This document shows, in pieces, positions 36,013 through 46,900 of a stretch of 64,000 nucleotides of DNA. How positions within the stretch are numbered: the first letter of the stretch is position 1; each line of letters opens with the position of its first letter. Origin of the DNA: Rhodospirillales bacterium (lineage in GTDB: Bacteria; Pseudomonadota; Alphaproteobacteria; Rhodospirillales; Casp-alpha2); contig JAGLED010000047.1 of assembly GCA_023145215.1 (NCBI GenBank), positions 1 to 64,000 on the forward strand, given 5' to 3'. A program made the translations under genes and the position numbers. The notes beneath the pieces are model-generated. The model had not been told where the DNA came from. It did no database searches and saw only the letters and a program-made list of their open reading frames with translations.

Positions 36013-36537
36013 ATGATTGATGAAGATAGCGATATTCTGCGTTACGACCTCTGGATCGAAGACGCACTCCGTGGCGTCATTCGCCGTTCGCTGACCACCA
36101 TCGAGGAGATGGGGCTGCCGGGCGATCATCACTTTTACATTACGTTCCGGACCGACCATCCCGATGTCGACATCGCCGACTGGTTGCGCGCCGAATACCC
36201 GGAAGAGATGACCATCGTCCTGCAACACCAGTTCGAAGGTCTGGTTGTCGGTGACGAGGGCTTTGCCATCAAGCTGCGCTTCGGTGGCCGGCCGGAGCAT
36301 CTGTCCGTGCCCTTCGACGCCATCACGTCGTTCGCCGACCCGTCGGTCAGCTTCGGGCTGCAGTTGAAGTCCGTCGACCTCGATGACGATGAAGACGACG
36401 GCGACGAACTGACGCCGGAAGAACTCGGCATCGACCCGACGGCGCGCCTCAACGACACCGGCATGGAAGACTCCGACGACGACGACGAGAAAAAAACCGG
36501 CGAGGTCATCGCGCTGGACTCGTTCCGCAAGAAATAA
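36013..36537 (+). CDS. sspB: SspB, ClpXP adaptor for ssrA-tagged proteins
   Basis: 174 residues of the alphaproteobacterial SspB type: substrate-binding domain 1-115 (YDLWIEDALRGVIRRSLTTIEEMGLPGDHHFYITFRT), a very acidic linker (120-160) and a C-terminal ClpX-binding tail (VIALDSFRKK). Lies 70 bases after ssrA, so the tag and its adaptor are encoded together. Confidence 0.94.
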   Translation: MIDEDSDILRYDLWIEDALRGVIRRSLTTIEEMGLPGDHHFYITFRTDHPDVDIADWLRAEYPEEMTIVLQHQFEGLVVGDEGFAIKLRFGGRPEHLSVPFDAITSFADPSVSFGLQLKSVDLDDDEDDGDELTPEELGIDPTARLNDTGMEDSDDDDEKKTGEVIALDSFRKK

Positions 36538-36606
36538 CCCACCCGGCGTTTGGGAACACAGCCCGACCGCGTATCCACGACGCAGATTGCCAAATTGAGT
36601 GAGATC

Positions 36607-38235
36607 ATGAGCGAATACGTGCACCACACCATGTTCCCGCTGGGACCTGACGAAACCCCCTACCGCAAACTCACCGACGAATATGTGAGCGTCGAAAAGT
36701 TCGGCGATCAGGAAATCGTCAAAGTGGACCCGAAGGCGCTCACGCTTTTGACGTTCGAAGCGTTCAAGGATGTCTCGCACCTGTTGCGGCCGGGACACCT
36801 GCAGCAACTCAGGAACATCCTCGACGATCCGGAAGCGTCCGATAACGACCGCTTCGTCGCGTTCGATCTTCTGAAAAATGCCAACATTGCGGCCGGCGGC
36901 ATCCTGCCCATGTGCCAGGACACCGGCACCGCCATCGTCATGGGCAAAAAGGGCCAGAACATCTGGACCGGCGGCGGCGACGAGGCGGCGATTTCGGAAG
37001 GCGTCAGAAAAACCTATCTCGAGACCAACCTCCGCTATTCGCAGGTTTCCCCCGTCGACATGTTCGCGGAAGTGAACACCGGCGATAACCTGCCGGCGCA
37101 AATCGACCTCTATGCCGACGAGGGCGATGCCTACAAGTTCCAGTTCATCGCCAAGGGCGGCGGCTCGGCCAACAAGACGTTCCTGTATCAGGAAACCAAG
37201 GCGCTTTTGAACGAGAAACGCCTGATGGAATTCCTGGACGAGAAGATCCGCACGCTGGGGACGGCGGCCTGCCCACCCTATCACCTTGCCATCGTCATCG
37301 GCGGCACGTCGGCGGAAGCCAACCTGAAAACCGTCAAGATGGCGTCGACGCGCTATTACGACGCGCTGCCGACGCACGGCGGCAACCACGGCCAGGCGTT
37401 CCGCGATCTGGAGTGGGAGGAACGCGTCCTCAAGATGACCCAGGACATGGGCATCGGCGCGCAGTTCGGCGGCAAGTACTTCTGCCACGACGTCCGCGTG
37501 ATCCGCCTGCCGCGTCACGGCGCAAGCTGCCCGGTCGGCATCGGCGTCTCGTGCTCGGCCGACCGCCAGATGAAGGGCAAGATCACCAAGGACGGCGTGT
37601 TCCTCGAACAGCTCGAACACAACCCGGCCAAATACCTGCCGGACATCACCACCGAGACGCTGGGCGGCGATGTGGTCGAGATCGACCTCAAGCGCCCGAT
37701 GAAGGAAGTCTTGGCCGAGCTGACCCAGTATCCGGTCAAGACGCGCCTGTCGCTGACCGGCACGCTGATCGTGGCGCGCGACATCGCGCACGCCAAACTG
37801 AAAGAGCGTCTGGACGCCGGTGAGGGCCTGCCGCAGTACTTCAAGGATCACCCGGTCTATTACGCCGGTCCCGCAAAAACGCCGGAAGGTTACGCATCGG
37901 GCTCTTTCGGGCCGACCACCGCGGGCCGCATGGATAGCTACGTCGAGCAGTTCCAGGCCGCCGGCGGATCCATGATCATGCTCGCCAAGGGCAACCGATC
38001 GAAGGCCGTGACCGACGCCTGTCATAAGCACGGCGGGTTCTATCTGGGGTCCATCGGTGGCCCGGCGGCGCGCCTCGCGCAGGACTGCATCACCAAGGTC
38101 GAGCTTCTGGAATACGAAGAATTGGGGATGGAAGCGATCTGGAAGATCGAGATCGAGAACTTCCCCGCCTTCATCGTCGTCGACGATAAGGGCAACGACT
38201 TCTTCGCCGAGTTCAAGAAGCCGGTCCCGGCGTAA
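36607..38235 (+). CDS. fumA: class I fumarate hydratase (Fe-S type)
   Basis: Interconverts fumarate and malate in the TCA cycle. 542 residues. The N-terminal half holds [18 protein letters not shown] (first cluster Cys) and [13 protein letters not shown]; later [19 protein letters not shown] gives further Cys, and the C-terminal half has [15 protein letters not shown] and [28 protein letters not shown]. Such enzymes carry an oxygen-sensitive 4Fe-4S cluster. An unrelated class II fumarase lies 1.2 kb downstream. Confidence 0.95.
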   Translation: MSEYVHHTMFPLGPDETPYRKLTDEYVSVEKFGDQEIVKVDPKALTLLTFEAFKDVSHLLRPGHLQQLRNILDDPEASDNDRFVAFDLLKNANIAAGGILPMCQDTGTAIVMGKKGQNIWTGGGDEAAISEGVRKTYLETNLRYSQVSPVDMFAEVNTGDNLPAQIDLYADEGDAYKFQFIAKGGGSANKTFLYQETKALLNEKRLMEFLDEKIRTLGTAACPPYHLAIVIGGTSAEANLKTVKMASTRYYDALPTHGGNHGQAFRDLEWEERVLKMTQDMGIGAQFGGKYFCHDVRVIRLPRHGASCPVGIGVSCSADRQMKGKITKDGVFLEQLEHNPAKYLPDITTETLGGDVVEIDLKRPMKEVLAELTQYPVKTRLSLTGTLIVARDIAHAKLKERLDAGEGLPQYFKDHPVYYAGPAKTPEGYASGSFGPTTAGRMDSYVEQFQAAGGSMIMLAKGNRSKAVTDACHKHGGFYLGSIGGPAARLAQDCITKVELLEYEELGMEAIWKIEIENFPAFIVVDDKGNDFFAEFKKPVPA

Positions 38236-38248
38236 AGCGGTCCGGGTC

Positions 38249-38617
38249 ATGGGCACGGCTTTTTCCGCCATCCCGGTCCTCCGCAGCTTCGACGAAGCGA
38301 AAGCCCGCGCGTTCTATGTCGATTTTCTCGGTTTTGACGTGGATTGGGAACATCGCTTCGAAGACCGCGCGCCGCTCTACATGCAGCTATCCAGGGGCGG
38401 CATGCGCCTTCACCTGACGGAACATCACGGAGATACGACGCCGGGGACGACCGTCTTCGTGGCGACGGCGGGTCTTCGGGATTTTCATGCCGAAATCGCC
38501 GCAAAGGACTATCCGTTCAACCGGCCCGACGTGGACCCGGCCCCCTGGGGCGGGATCATGATGGAGGCGATCGATCCGTTCGGAAACCGCCTGAGGTTCT
38601 GGGAGGACGGCGACTAG
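38249..38617 (+). CDS. glyoxalase/bleomycin-resistance superfamily protein
   Basis: 122 residues, one vicinal-oxygen-chelate domain: IPVLRSFDEAKARAFYVDFLGFDVDWEHRFEDRAPLYMQL, ending DPFGNRLRFWEDG. Closest in style to bleomycin-resistance-like proteins. It begins 13 bases after fumA and may be co-transcribed. Substrate unknown. Confidence 0.85.
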   Translation: MGTAFSAIPVLRSFDEAKARAFYVDFLGFDVDWEHRFEDRAPLYMQLSRGGMRLHLTEHHGDTTPGTTVFVATAGLRDFHAEIAAKDYPFNRPDVDPAPWGGIMMEAIDPFGNRLRFWEDGD

Positions 38618-38670
38618 ATGCAGACTTTCGTTACGGCCACGCCCCGCACGGCCCATCGACCGGCAATCTC

Positions 38671-39246
38671 ATGACATTCTTCACCGCCCTCGCCGTCGCC
38701 GTCGGCCTTGCCGCCGACGCCTTCGCCGCATCGGTCTCGCGCGGCTGCCTGATCCGCGAACGGGTCGGGATGTACGCGTTGCTGATGGCGGTGCTGTTCG
38801 GCGGCTTCCAGGCGCTGATGCCGTTCATTGGCTGGCAACTGGGCGCGCCCGCGCACGCGGTCATCGAAGCCTGGGACCACTGGGTCGCGTTCGGCATCCT
38901 GTTCGCCATCGGCGCCAAGACGATCCATGAAGGCTGGGTCGGCGAGCATGACGACGAGGACGCAGACACACCGCCCAGCAAGCAGCTGGCCCTGGCCGCC
39001 CTCGTCGTGACCGCCATCGCGACTTCCATCGACGCGCTCGCCGCCGGGTTCGGCTTCGCGCTCGTCACCGACGATTTGTGGCTGATGATTGTCGTCACCG
39101 GGGTCGTCACCTTCGCGTTGTCGTGGATCGGCGTCCACCTGGGCTGCCGTATCAGCGAGATGGTCGGGCGGCGCATGGAAATGGTCGGCGGCCTGATTCT
39201 GATTTTGATCGGCGCCAATATTCTTTATCAGCACCTGTCGGCGTAG
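38671..39246 (+). CDS. mntP: manganese efflux pump MntP
   Basis: 191 residues, six membrane helices in two triplets. Helix 1 holds GLAADAFAASVSRG and helix 4 ATSIDALAAGFGF, the paired Asp motifs of the family; the loop between (about 92-107) is acidic. No yybP-ykoY riboswitch fits in the 53-base gap before it and no good ribosome site is seen, so it may depend on the upstream gene. Confidence 0.9.
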   Translation: MTFFTALAVAVGLAADAFAASVSRGCLIRERVGMYALLMAVLFGGFQALMPFIGWQLGAPAHAVIEAWDHWVAFGILFAIGAKTIHEGWVGEHDDEDADTPPSKQLALAALVVTAIATSIDALAAGFGFALVTDDLWLMIVVTGVVTFALSWIGVHLGCRISEMVGRRMEMVGGLILILIGANILYQHLSA

Positions 39247-39266
39247 GCGGCTTTCGTGCTAAGAAT

Positions 39267-39380
39267 CGTCGTCCTGAACTTGATTCAGGGCCCATTCCGA
39301 ATATCGTCATTCCCGCGCAGGCGGGAATCCATGGCATGATTCGGCGGATTTTCTGGATCCCCGCTTTCGCGGGGATGACA
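39267..39380. repeat. three dispersed repeats in a row
   Basis: TCGTCCTGAACTTGATTCAGGG (39268-39289), CATTCCCGCGCAGGCGGGAATCC (39307-39330) and TCCCCGCTTTCGCGGGGATG (39358-39377) fill the gap between mntP and fumC. Three repeat families meet here. Confidence 0.8.
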
Positions 39381-39402
39381 AGTCAGGGTTGAGAGGCCGA
39401 CA

Positions 39403-40818
39403 TTGACCGACAAACGCACCGAAACCGACAGCATCGGCGAGATCGAGGTCCCGGCGGACAAGTACTGGGGCGCACAGACCGAACGGTCCAAGCGCAACTT
39501 CCCGATCGGCGACGCCCGCGAGCGGATGCCGGTCGAACTGATCCGCGCCTTCGCGATCCAGAAAGAAGCCGCCGCACGGGCCAACATGGCCTTGGGCGTC
39601 ATCGACGAGAAGATCGGCGCGGCGATTTCGCAGGCCGCGTCCGAGATTTCGGACGGCAAGCTCGACGATCACTTCCCGCTGGTGATCTGGCAGACCGGAT
39701 CGGGCACGCAGACCAACATGAACCTGAACGAGGTCATCTCGAACCGCGCCATCGAGATCATGGGCGGCGAGATGGGCTCCAAGTCGCCGGTGCATCCGAA
39801 CGACCACGTCAACGCATCGCAGTCGTCGAACGACAGCTTCCCGACCGCCATGCACATCGCCATCGCGCTGGAAACGACCGAGCGCCTGATGCCGGCGATG
39901 GATGGGCTGGAGAAATCGCTCAACCAGAAAGCGGACGCGTTCAAGGACCTGGTCAAGATCGGCCGCACGCACCTGCAGGACGCAACGCCGATGACATTGG
40001 GCCAGGAATTTTCCGGCTATGCGCATATGGTTTCTGAAAACATCGAACGGCTGAAAAAATCGCTCAATCAGATCTACGAGCTGGCGCAGGGCGGCACCGC
40101 AGTGGGGACCGGGCTCAACGCGCCGGACGGCTTCGACACGCTGTTCGCCGAGGAAGCGGCCTCGATCACCGGCCTGCCGTTCCGGACATGCCCCAACAAG
40201 TTTTATGCGCTGGCCAGCGAAGACGCGCTGGTCAATCTGGCGGGCAAGCTGAACACCATCGCCGCCAGTATGATGAAGATCGCCAACGATATCAGATTGC
40301 TCGGCTCCGGCCCGCGTTCCGGCCTCGGCGAGCTGATCCTGCCCGCCAACGAGCCGGGCTCGTCGATCATGCCGGGCAAGGTCAACCCGACCCAGGCCGA
40401 GGCGCTGACGCAGGTCTGCTGTCAGGTGATGGGCAACGCCACCACCGTTTCCGTCGCCGCCTCGCACGGGCATCTGGAACTGAACGTCTTCAAACCCGTG
40501 ATCGTCGCCGCGATCCTGCGCTCGACGCGATTGCTGGCCGACGCGATCCAGAGCTTCAAGGTGCGCTGCGTCGACGGCATCGAGGCCGACGAAGCGCGCC
40601 TGACCGAGCTGACCGAACGCTCGCTGATGCTGGTCACCGCGCTGACGCCGGAGATCGGCTACGACAAGGCCGCTGAGATCGCCAAGAAGGCGCACAAGGA
40701 AGGCACGACATTGAAAGAGGCCGCCCTCGCCCTCAACTATCTGGATGAAGCCAAATTCGACGAACTGGTCCGCCCCGAAACCATGGTCGGACCCAAAGGG
40801 ACCAAAGATGATGCCTGA
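39403..40818 (+). CDS. fumC: class II fumarate hydratase
   Basis: 471 residues from a TTG start (GAGAGG eight bases upstream); the first ATG is far inside. Motifs: [72 protein letters not shown], and the fumarase/aspartase signature [13 protein letters not shown]. Iron-free and oxygen-stable. The stop overlaps the following class II aldolase gene. Confidence 0.96.
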   Translation: MTDKRTETDSIGEIEVPADKYWGAQTERSKRNFPIGDARERMPVELIRAFAIQKEAAARANMALGVIDEKIGAAISQAASEISDGKLDDHFPLVIWQTGSGTQTNMNLNEVISNRAIEIMGGEMGSKSPVHPNDHVNASQSSNDSFPTAMHIAIALETTERLMPAMDGLEKSLNQKADAFKDLVKIGRTHLQDATPMTLGQEFSGYAHMVSENIERLKKSLNQIYELAQGGTAVGTGLNAPDGFDTLFAEEAASITGLPFRTCPNKFYALASEDALVNLAGKLNTIAASMMKIANDIRLLGSGPRSGLGELILPANEPGSSIMPGKVNPTQAEALTQVCCQVMGNATTVSVAASHGHLELNVFKPVIVAAILRSTRLLADAIQSFKVRCVDGIEADEARLTELTERSLMLVTALTPEIGYDKAAEIAKKAHKEGTTLKEAALALNYLDEAKFDELVRPETMVGPKGTKDDA

Positions 40819-41587
40819 CGCCAACGATCCGGGGCAGCTCTCGAACTCGACACTGGATACCGATGAGATCCGCCAGGCGCGGGTCGATCTAGCGGCGTGT
40901 TTCCGGATGGCGGCCAGGCTCGGCCTGCACGAGGGCATCTGCAACCATTTCTCGTTCATGGTGCCGGGGCGCGACGATCTGTTTCTGGTCAACCCGGACG
41001 GCTATTCGTTCAACGAGATCACGGCATCCAGATTGCTGATCTGCGATTTCGAGGGCAACGTCATCGAGGGCGACGGCTCGCCGGAAGACACCGCGTTCTA
41101 TATCCACGCCCGGTTGCACATGCGCCACCCGACGGCGCGGGCCGCATTCCACACGCACATGCCCTACGCGACGGCATTGTCGATGCTGGAGGGCGAACCG
41201 CTGGTCTGGGCCGGGCAGTCGGCGCTCAAGTTCTATGGCCGCACGATCAACGACGAGGACTATAACGGTCTCGCACTGGATACCGACGAAGGCGACCGCA
41301 TCGCCGACGCCATGGGCGACAAGGAAATCGCGTTCCTCAAGAACCACGGCGTGATGGTCACCGGCCAGAGCATCGCCAAGGCGTGGGACGATCTATACTA
41401 CCTCGAGCGCGCGGCGGAAGTGCAGGTCATCGCCATGAGCACGGGCCGCCCGCTCAAGCCCGTCGCCGCCGACATCGCCGCCAAGACGGCACACCAGATG
41501 ACGCTCGGCAACCGCGACAGCGCCGGGCTGCACCTGGAAAGCATCAAACGCATTCTCGACCGCGACGAACCCGATTACGCGGCCTGA
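40808..41587 (+). CDS. class II aldolase/adducin-family protein
   Basis: 259 residues; ATG at 40808 (a second ATG follows directly) overlaps the fumC stop. The fold motifs are [22 protein letters not shown], the zinc-type HTHMPYA and a later KNHGVMVTG. Overlap with fumC suggests coupled translation. The substrate is not known; adducin-like members often lack aldolase activity. Confidence 0.85.
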   Translation: MMPDANDPGQLSNSTLDTDEIRQARVDLAACFRMAARLGLHEGICNHFSFMVPGRDDLFLVNPDGYSFNEITASRLLICDFEGNVIEGDGSPEDTAFYIHARLHMRHPTARAAFHTHMPYATALSMLEGEPLVWAGQSALKFYGRTINDEDYNGLALDTDEGDRIADAMGDKEIAFLKNHGVMVTGQSIAKAWDDLYYLERAAEVQVIAMSTGRPLKPVAADIAAKTAHQMTLGNRDSAGLHLESIKRILDRDEPDYAA

Positions 41588-41674
41588 CACCAATGATTTC
41601 TGCTGAACCTCTCCTTGGCGTGGCGCCCTCAGGATGAGGTCCAGCGCACGATATTTTTATAGGGGAGAGAAAAC

Positions 41675-42412
41675 ATGACAGGCGTTACCATCGTCACTGG
41701 CGGATCCCGCGGCATCGGCGCCGCCACCGCGAAGCTCGTCGCAAGTCACGGCCACGCGGTCTGTGTGAACTACGTCAACGACAAGGACGCCGCCGACAAG
41801 GTGGTCGCCGACATCGAGGCTGCGGGCGGCAAGGCCATCGCGGTCAAGGCCGACACGTCGAACGAAGCGGAAGTGATCGCCATGTTCGAGCGGGCCGAAA
41901 AGGAACTCGGCCCCGTCACCGGGCTGGTCAACAACGCCGGCATCAACGGCAACAGAAAACGCGTCGAGGCATTGACGGCGGACGAAATCGCGCACCTTCT
42001 CGCCGTCAACGTGACCGGCTGCATGATCTGTGCCCGCGAAGCGATCAAGCGCATGTCGACGAAACACGGCGGCAAGGGCGGCGCCATCGTCAATGTGTCT
42101 TCGGGGTCCGCGAACCTCGGCAATCCGGGGATCGGCGTGCTGTACGCGACGTCCAAGGGCGCGTTGAATTCCTTCACGATCGGCTTGTCGCAGGAAGTCG
42201 CGTCCGAGGGCATCCGGGTCAATACGGTGGCACCCGGCATGACCCGCACCGATATGCCCGGCGAGGACCGCCTGAAGGCGCAGGCGGAAAAAATCCCCAT
42301 GGGCCGTGTCGCCGAACCCGACGAGATCGCGGAAGCCATCTGGTTCCTGCTCTCCGACAAGGCGGGCTATATCGCCGGCGCCAACATCCGCGTCGGCGGC
42401 GGACGCTTGTAA
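41675..42412 (+). CDS. short-chain dehydrogenase/reductase
   Basis: 245 residues. NAD(P)-binding TGGSRGIGAATAK at 8-20, NNAGINGN, and the active-site SSGSANLGNPGIGVLYATSKGA with Ser and Tyr-x3-Lys. Resembles glucose-1-dehydrogenase and FabG-like enzymes; the substrate cannot be named. It is followed after two bases by the next gene. Confidence 0.9.
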   Translation: MTGVTIVTGGSRGIGAATAKLVASHGHAVCVNYVNDKDAADKVVADIEAAGGKAIAVKADTSNEAEVIAMFERAEKELGPVTGLVNNAGINGNRKRVEALTADEIAHLLAVNVTGCMICAREAIKRMSTKHGGKGGAIVNVSSGSANLGNPGIGVLYATSKGALNSFTIGLSQEVASEGIRVNTVAPGMTRTDMPGEDRLKAQAEKIPMGRVAEPDEIAEAIWFLLSDKAGYIAGANIRVGGGRL

Positions 42413-42414
42413 GC

Positions 42415-43029
42415 ATGCCCGATTACCTGACCAACGGCCCGAAGAAAGCCCCGCTGACGTTCGCCTGCGCGCATGGGGCCGGTGCGCCGATGGACAGTGA
42501 CTGGATGAACATGCTTGCCGCCGCCGTCGCCGAAAAAGGCTTTCGCGTGGTGCGCTTCGAGTTCCCGTACATGGCTGAGCGCCGCGAAACCGGCAAGAAA
42601 CGCCCGCCCAATCCGCAGCGCATCCTCGAAGAGACGTGGCGCGCGGTGATCGACGACCTGGGCGCGGACAAGCTGGTGATCGGCGGCAAGTCCATGGGCG
42701 GACGTATGGCGAGCCTCGTCGCCGACGACGCAGGTGTGCGGGGGCTGATATGTCTCGGCTACCCGTTCCATCCGCCCGGCAAGCCGGAAAAGCTCAGGAC
42801 CGAGCATCTGGCGGCGCTCAAGACGCCGACGCTGATCTGCCAGGGCGAACGCGACCCGTTCGGCACAAAAGAAGAAGTGCCGGGCTATACGCTCTCGAAA
42901 AAGATCGAACTGCACTGGGCGCCCGACGGCGACCACGGCCTCAAACCGCGCAAGAAATCGGGATATACGGAAGAGCAGAACATCGCCACCGCCGTCGAGG
43001 CGATGGCGCATTTCATGGGGAACCTCTAG
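42415..43029 (+). CDS. KANL3/Tex30-like alpha/beta hydrolase
   Basis: 204 residues. The family order is visible: LTFACAHGAGAPMDSDWMN oxyanion region, FRVVRFEFPYMAERR, nucleophile elbow GGKSMGGRMAS, ICQGERDPFG with the acid, and PDGDHGLKP with the His. Two bases after the SDR gene, so they are co-transcribed. The substrate is unknown. Confidence 0.88.
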   Translation: MPDYLTNGPKKAPLTFACAHGAGAPMDSDWMNMLAAAVAEKGFRVVRFEFPYMAERRETGKKRPPNPQRILEETWRAVIDDLGADKLVIGGKSMGGRMASLVADDAGVRGLICLGYPFHPPGKPEKLRTEHLAALKTPTLICQGERDPFGTKEEVPGYTLSKKIELHWAPDGDHGLKPRKKSGYTEEQNIATAVEAMAHFMGNL

Positions 43030-43139
43030 CCCCCTCACCTGTCCTCTCCCCCACTCCGTGGGGAAGAGGGACCCTGTCGCAACCCCGCGCCAATCAAATC
43101 CCTCTCCCCCTTTCAGGGGGAGAGGTTAGGTGAGGGGGC
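43030..43139. repeat. CCCCTCACC/GGTGAGGGG repeat block
   Basis: CCCCCTCACCTGTCCTCTCC, two inner AGAGG-type units and closing GAGGTTAGGTGAGGGGGC, as at 10.1 and 25.3 kb. Fills most of the 164-base gap. Confidence 0.85.
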
Positions 43140-43193
43140 ATGCGTATTGGCATAACCAGCGCAACCCCTTAGCATCCCCGAACGGAGGCGCTC

Positions 43194-43562
43194 ATGAAAC
43201 TCGATCACATCAACGTCTGGACCGACGACCTTGCGGGGACGACGGCGTTCTTCACCGAAATCCTCGGCCTCGAGGTCGGCTTCCGTCCGGATTTCAAGTT
43301 CCCCGGCGCATGGCTTTACGGGGACGACACGACGCCCGCCATCGTACATCTGGTCGAAACCCCGCCCGAGAAAGGCGGCACCGGTCCGCTCGACCACGTT
43401 GCGTTCAAGGGCGACGATTTCGATGGCCTGACCGAAAGATTGAAGGCACGCGGGTTCGACTACGAGGTCCGCGTCATCCCCAACACCGGCGATAGACAGG
43501 TGTTCTTCGTCGCGCCCTTCGGCCTCAAGATCGAGGTCAATCACCCGCCCGAAGACACATGA
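43194..43562 (+). CDS. glyoxalase-superfamily (VOC) protein
   Basis: 122 residues: KLDHINVWTDDLAGTTAFFTEILGLEVGFRP at the start, LDHVAFKGDDFDGL in the middle and FVAPFGLKIEVNHP at the end, with the metal-site His and Glu positions kept. A ribosome site GGAGG lies seven bases before the ATG. The stop overlaps the next gene by four bases. Confidence 0.9.
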   Translation: MKLDHINVWTDDLAGTTAFFTEILGLEVGFRPDFKFPGAWLYGDDTTPAIVHLVETPPEKGGTGPLDHVAFKGDDFDGLTERLKARGFDYEVRVIPNTGDRQVFFVAPFGLKIEVNHPPEDT

Positions 43563-43780
43563 GCGGCGATCCGACCGAGATCAAAAAGCGTTCCGTGAAC
43601 ATCGCCGGTCATGCGACCAGCGTGTCGCTGGAGGATGCGTTCTGGACGCGCCTCAACGCCATCGCCAAAAAGCGCCGCACCAGTTTAAGCCGGATCATCC
43701 GCGACATCGACGAGACCCGCACGGGCAACCTGTCGAGTGCGCTCAGGGTGTTCGTACTGGAAAACTGCCCGAAGGACTGA
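43559..43780 (+). CDS. ribbon-helix-helix DNA-binding protein
   Basis: 73 residues. The RHH fold shows as KRSVNIAGHATSVSLEDAFWTRLNAIAKKRRTSLSRIIRDID, a strand followed by two helices; the group is common in alphaproteobacteria (RHH_4-like). The ATG overlaps the VOC stop (ATGA), so the two are translated together. Confidence 0.85.
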   Translation: MSGDPTEIKKRSVNIAGHATSVSLEDAFWTRLNAIAKKRRTSLSRIIRDIDETRTGNLSSALRVFVLENCPKD

Positions 43781-43789
43781 GCATGCCCT

Positions 43790-43829
43790 GTCATCCTTCG
43801 AGACGCGGCGGTGCCGCTCCTCAGGATGA
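43790..43829. repeat. dispersed repeat, TCATCCTTCGAGACGCGG type
   Basis: TGTCATCCTTCGAGACGCGG followed by CTCCTCAGGATGAAG; same family as at 15.9 and 30.8 kb. Lies between the convergent RHH and AsmA genes. Confidence 0.75.
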
Positions 43830-43902
43830 AGACACCATCCATTTCCCTCGCCCACAGAAGGCCCGCACGGGCCGTCCCGAAGGGTCGATCGGGTCAGACT
43901 AC

Positions 43903-46900
43903 TTACTTCAACAGCTGCCGTAAAAGATCGGCCGGATCGGTTCTCTTCTGCTGCTGCGGCGCAGGCTGTTGCGGCGGCGGCGCCGAGCCGTCCGTTGAGC
44001 TGCCCGACTGCGACGGCGGCTGTGTGCTCGGCTGTTGCGACGGCGCGGCCTGACCGGTGTTGGACGTACCGCCGCCGAGAATCCCCTGAATCAGCCCGCC
44101 GAGCCCCGGCGCTTTCTTATCCAGCTTGTCGAGACCGGGCACCTTGATCCCCTCGCCCCCGGCACTTCCCGAACCGCTGAACGACTGGATCTTCACGTTC
44201 GGCTTGTCGATATCGCCGGTGAGTTGGAACGGAATCTCGCTCGGCAACCGTGCCACGTTGGCCAGCACCGTGCCCAACAGGCCCTGATCCACGGCAAGCG
44301 TGCCGCCCATGTTCATGGACCAGAGCGGCAGGTTGATGTCGCCGGTGATATTGCCTTCGTAAAGGTTCGAGATGATCTTGGTGTCCGGCGTGTTCAGCGT
44401 GCCGTTCGAGATCGTGAACGTGCTGCTGACATCGGTTTCACCGATCTTGGTCTTGCCGCCCGCCCCGACGAGCGAACCGAGCCCGGTGTTCAGCACCTCG
44501 AACACCTGCATCAGAGGACCGAGCGCGAGGCCGATGACCGGCAGGTCGCCAAGCGAGTTCTGTCCCTTGATGCCCTTGATCTCGATCGCGCCCTTGCCGC
44601 CCAGCGCCCTGACCCAGTCGGCGACGCTGCCGCCCGACGTGTTGACGTCGATCCTGGACGTCAGCTTGCCCGTGGTCCCGGCGATCCCTGCGGCTTTCGA
44701 CGCATCGCCGATATCCATGTTGCCGAGCGTGACGAGACCCGCAAGCTGCGGCATATCACCCGACGCGTCGACCTTGGCCTTCGATTGCACCGAGCCGCCG
44801 AACACCACGCCCGAGAACTCGTTGACGTTGAGCACGCCGTTGTCGATCCCGGCCAGCAGCTTGGCGCCGTCGAGATTGTATTCGTGATACGAGATGCGCG
44901 GCGATGTCAGGGTAATGTCGGCGTCCGCCGCCTTGAGCCCCGAAAGATCGACGGGGGTCGTCGGCCAACGCTCGGCGACCGAGGCGATCAGATGCTTGAA
45001 GTCGACGCGGCCCGTCTCGGGCACGATGAACCGCGCCGGCATGACGCGGGCCGGTTGGTCGATACCCAAGGATGCCTGGCGCTTGGCGGGCAGGAACGGA
45101 TCGACGGTGACGTTCCCGGTGGACAGTGTAGCTGTCACCTTGGGCCGGGCGCCGGCCAGACGCACCGTCCCATCGCCGTTGAGCTTCACCGCACCGATGG
45201 CGGCGGCGAGATTGGAAAACGTGAAGGCCTCGGCCCCGCCCTTGATCCGGGTGGAGAGGTCGACGCCGCCGATCTCGCCGGAAGGCCGGTAGTCGGTTCC
45301 CAGCCGGCGCATCAGACTGGCGGTATCGGCATGACGGAACCGGAGCCCGAGATCGAACGTGTCCGCCGGGTCGAGAAGCTTCAGATCGCCGTCCGCTTCC
45401 AGCGTCGCCGCCATCGCCTTGACGGTGGAACTCAGCGACGGCTGCATCAGGTCGCCATTGATCTTGGTATTCACGTCGATCTTACCGAGAGACTTGGCCG
45501 GGACCGGTAGTTCCGCACCGGCCAGCGCCGCCAGTTTCGCGGGATCGCGAAGCTCGGCATTAACCGCCAAGCCCTTGGCGGTGGGCGTGCGGTCGAGACC
45601 GAGCACCGCGCCCGACACGGAGATCCCCGTCGAAAGCGCGTCCGCGACCGAGAACTTGCGGATCGTCAGATCGCCCGCAACCAGCGAGATATCGGCGGTA
45701 ATGTCCTTCACCGGGATACCCTGCGTCTTCAACATCCCGACATTGGCGCGGACGTTGGCGTCGAATTGCCCCAGGGGCTTGAGCGCATCCAGCGGCCCGG
45801 ACGCAGTCTTGACCGGTGCCTGATCGCTGCCTTCACCGGTGGCGGTGCCGCCTTCGCCGGTCTTCGGGGCGGGCGCCGGTTCCTTGGCGGGCGTATCGGC
45901 GAGATAAGCATCGAGGTCGATCTGATCGACGGCAACGGAAGCGCCGATGCCGATCCGCTCACGCATCACGACCGTCGCCGCGCCATTGATGTTGGTCTTA
46001 TCGAACGACAGGCCCAGCTTGCGGACGGAAACCGTATCCGGGGTCACCCCCGCGTCGACGTTGAGGGTGATCGCGCCCGGCTTGCCGGGTTTCAGCGCCG
46101 ATGTATCCGCCCCCGCCCATGTCATGAGCGCCTGCGGATCGGCCACCTTGGCCTGCACCTGACCGTCGAACGCGGGCTCGCCGTCACGCGCCGTCAGGAA
46201 ACCGAACACGGCCAGGTCCGACCCGCCGGGACCGTTGAGCGACAGTTGCGTCAGATTCAATTCCCCGTTCGCCAGTTCGGCGTTCAGGACCGCGTTGGTG
46301 AACTTGCCGCCCTGCATCGACACTTCGCCGACACGGAACGACAGCGACGCCGCGATACCGGCCGGCAGCGCGAACGGGGCCTGGGTCCCTTCGGCCGCGG
46401 CGGGCTTGTCGACGGCGGATTTCGCGGGTTCGGACTTGCCCGATGTCTTGGCCGATGCCGGCTGATCCTTGCCCACCGCCAGCCACGGGTCGGCATCCAC
46501 CTTGTCGATGGTCATGGAGGCGGTGACCTTGGGCACGCCGTTGAAGCTGCCGGACACCTTCCCCTTCCCCTTGGCACCGCCGAAGTCGAGGGTCAGGTCG
46601 TCGAGCGTCAGCGAAGACGCGGACGCATCGAGCGCCCCCGAGAGCTTGAGCGGCTGGCCCAGAGGTGCCGGCAGCGCCGCACCGTCGGCGAGCGCGCTCA
46701 CCACCTGGCCGACGTCGGCGCTCGTCAGATTGAGCGTTCCCTTGAAACGCGGCGCCTGATCGAGGCCCAGCACGGCCCCGGCGAGATTGAGCTTGGCGCT
46801 GTCACCACCGATCATCAAAGCGAGATCGAGCGGGAACGTCCGCCCGCCGACGATTTCGCCGATGTCGGAATCGATCCCGAGCCGCATGTCCTTGGCGACG

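Noticed and set aside
35887-38271. 794-codon open frame opposite fumA
   Set aside because: It is the antisense shadow of a clear class I fumarase and sspB; GC-rich DNA with strong codon bias leaves long antisense frames. Its protein has no recognisable domain.
38618-38670. yybP-ykoY manganese riboswitch before mntP
   Set aside because: The gap is only 53 bases and lacks the conserved motifs.
39307-40992. 561-codon minus-strand frame opposite fumC
   Set aside because: Shadow of fumC, no motifs.
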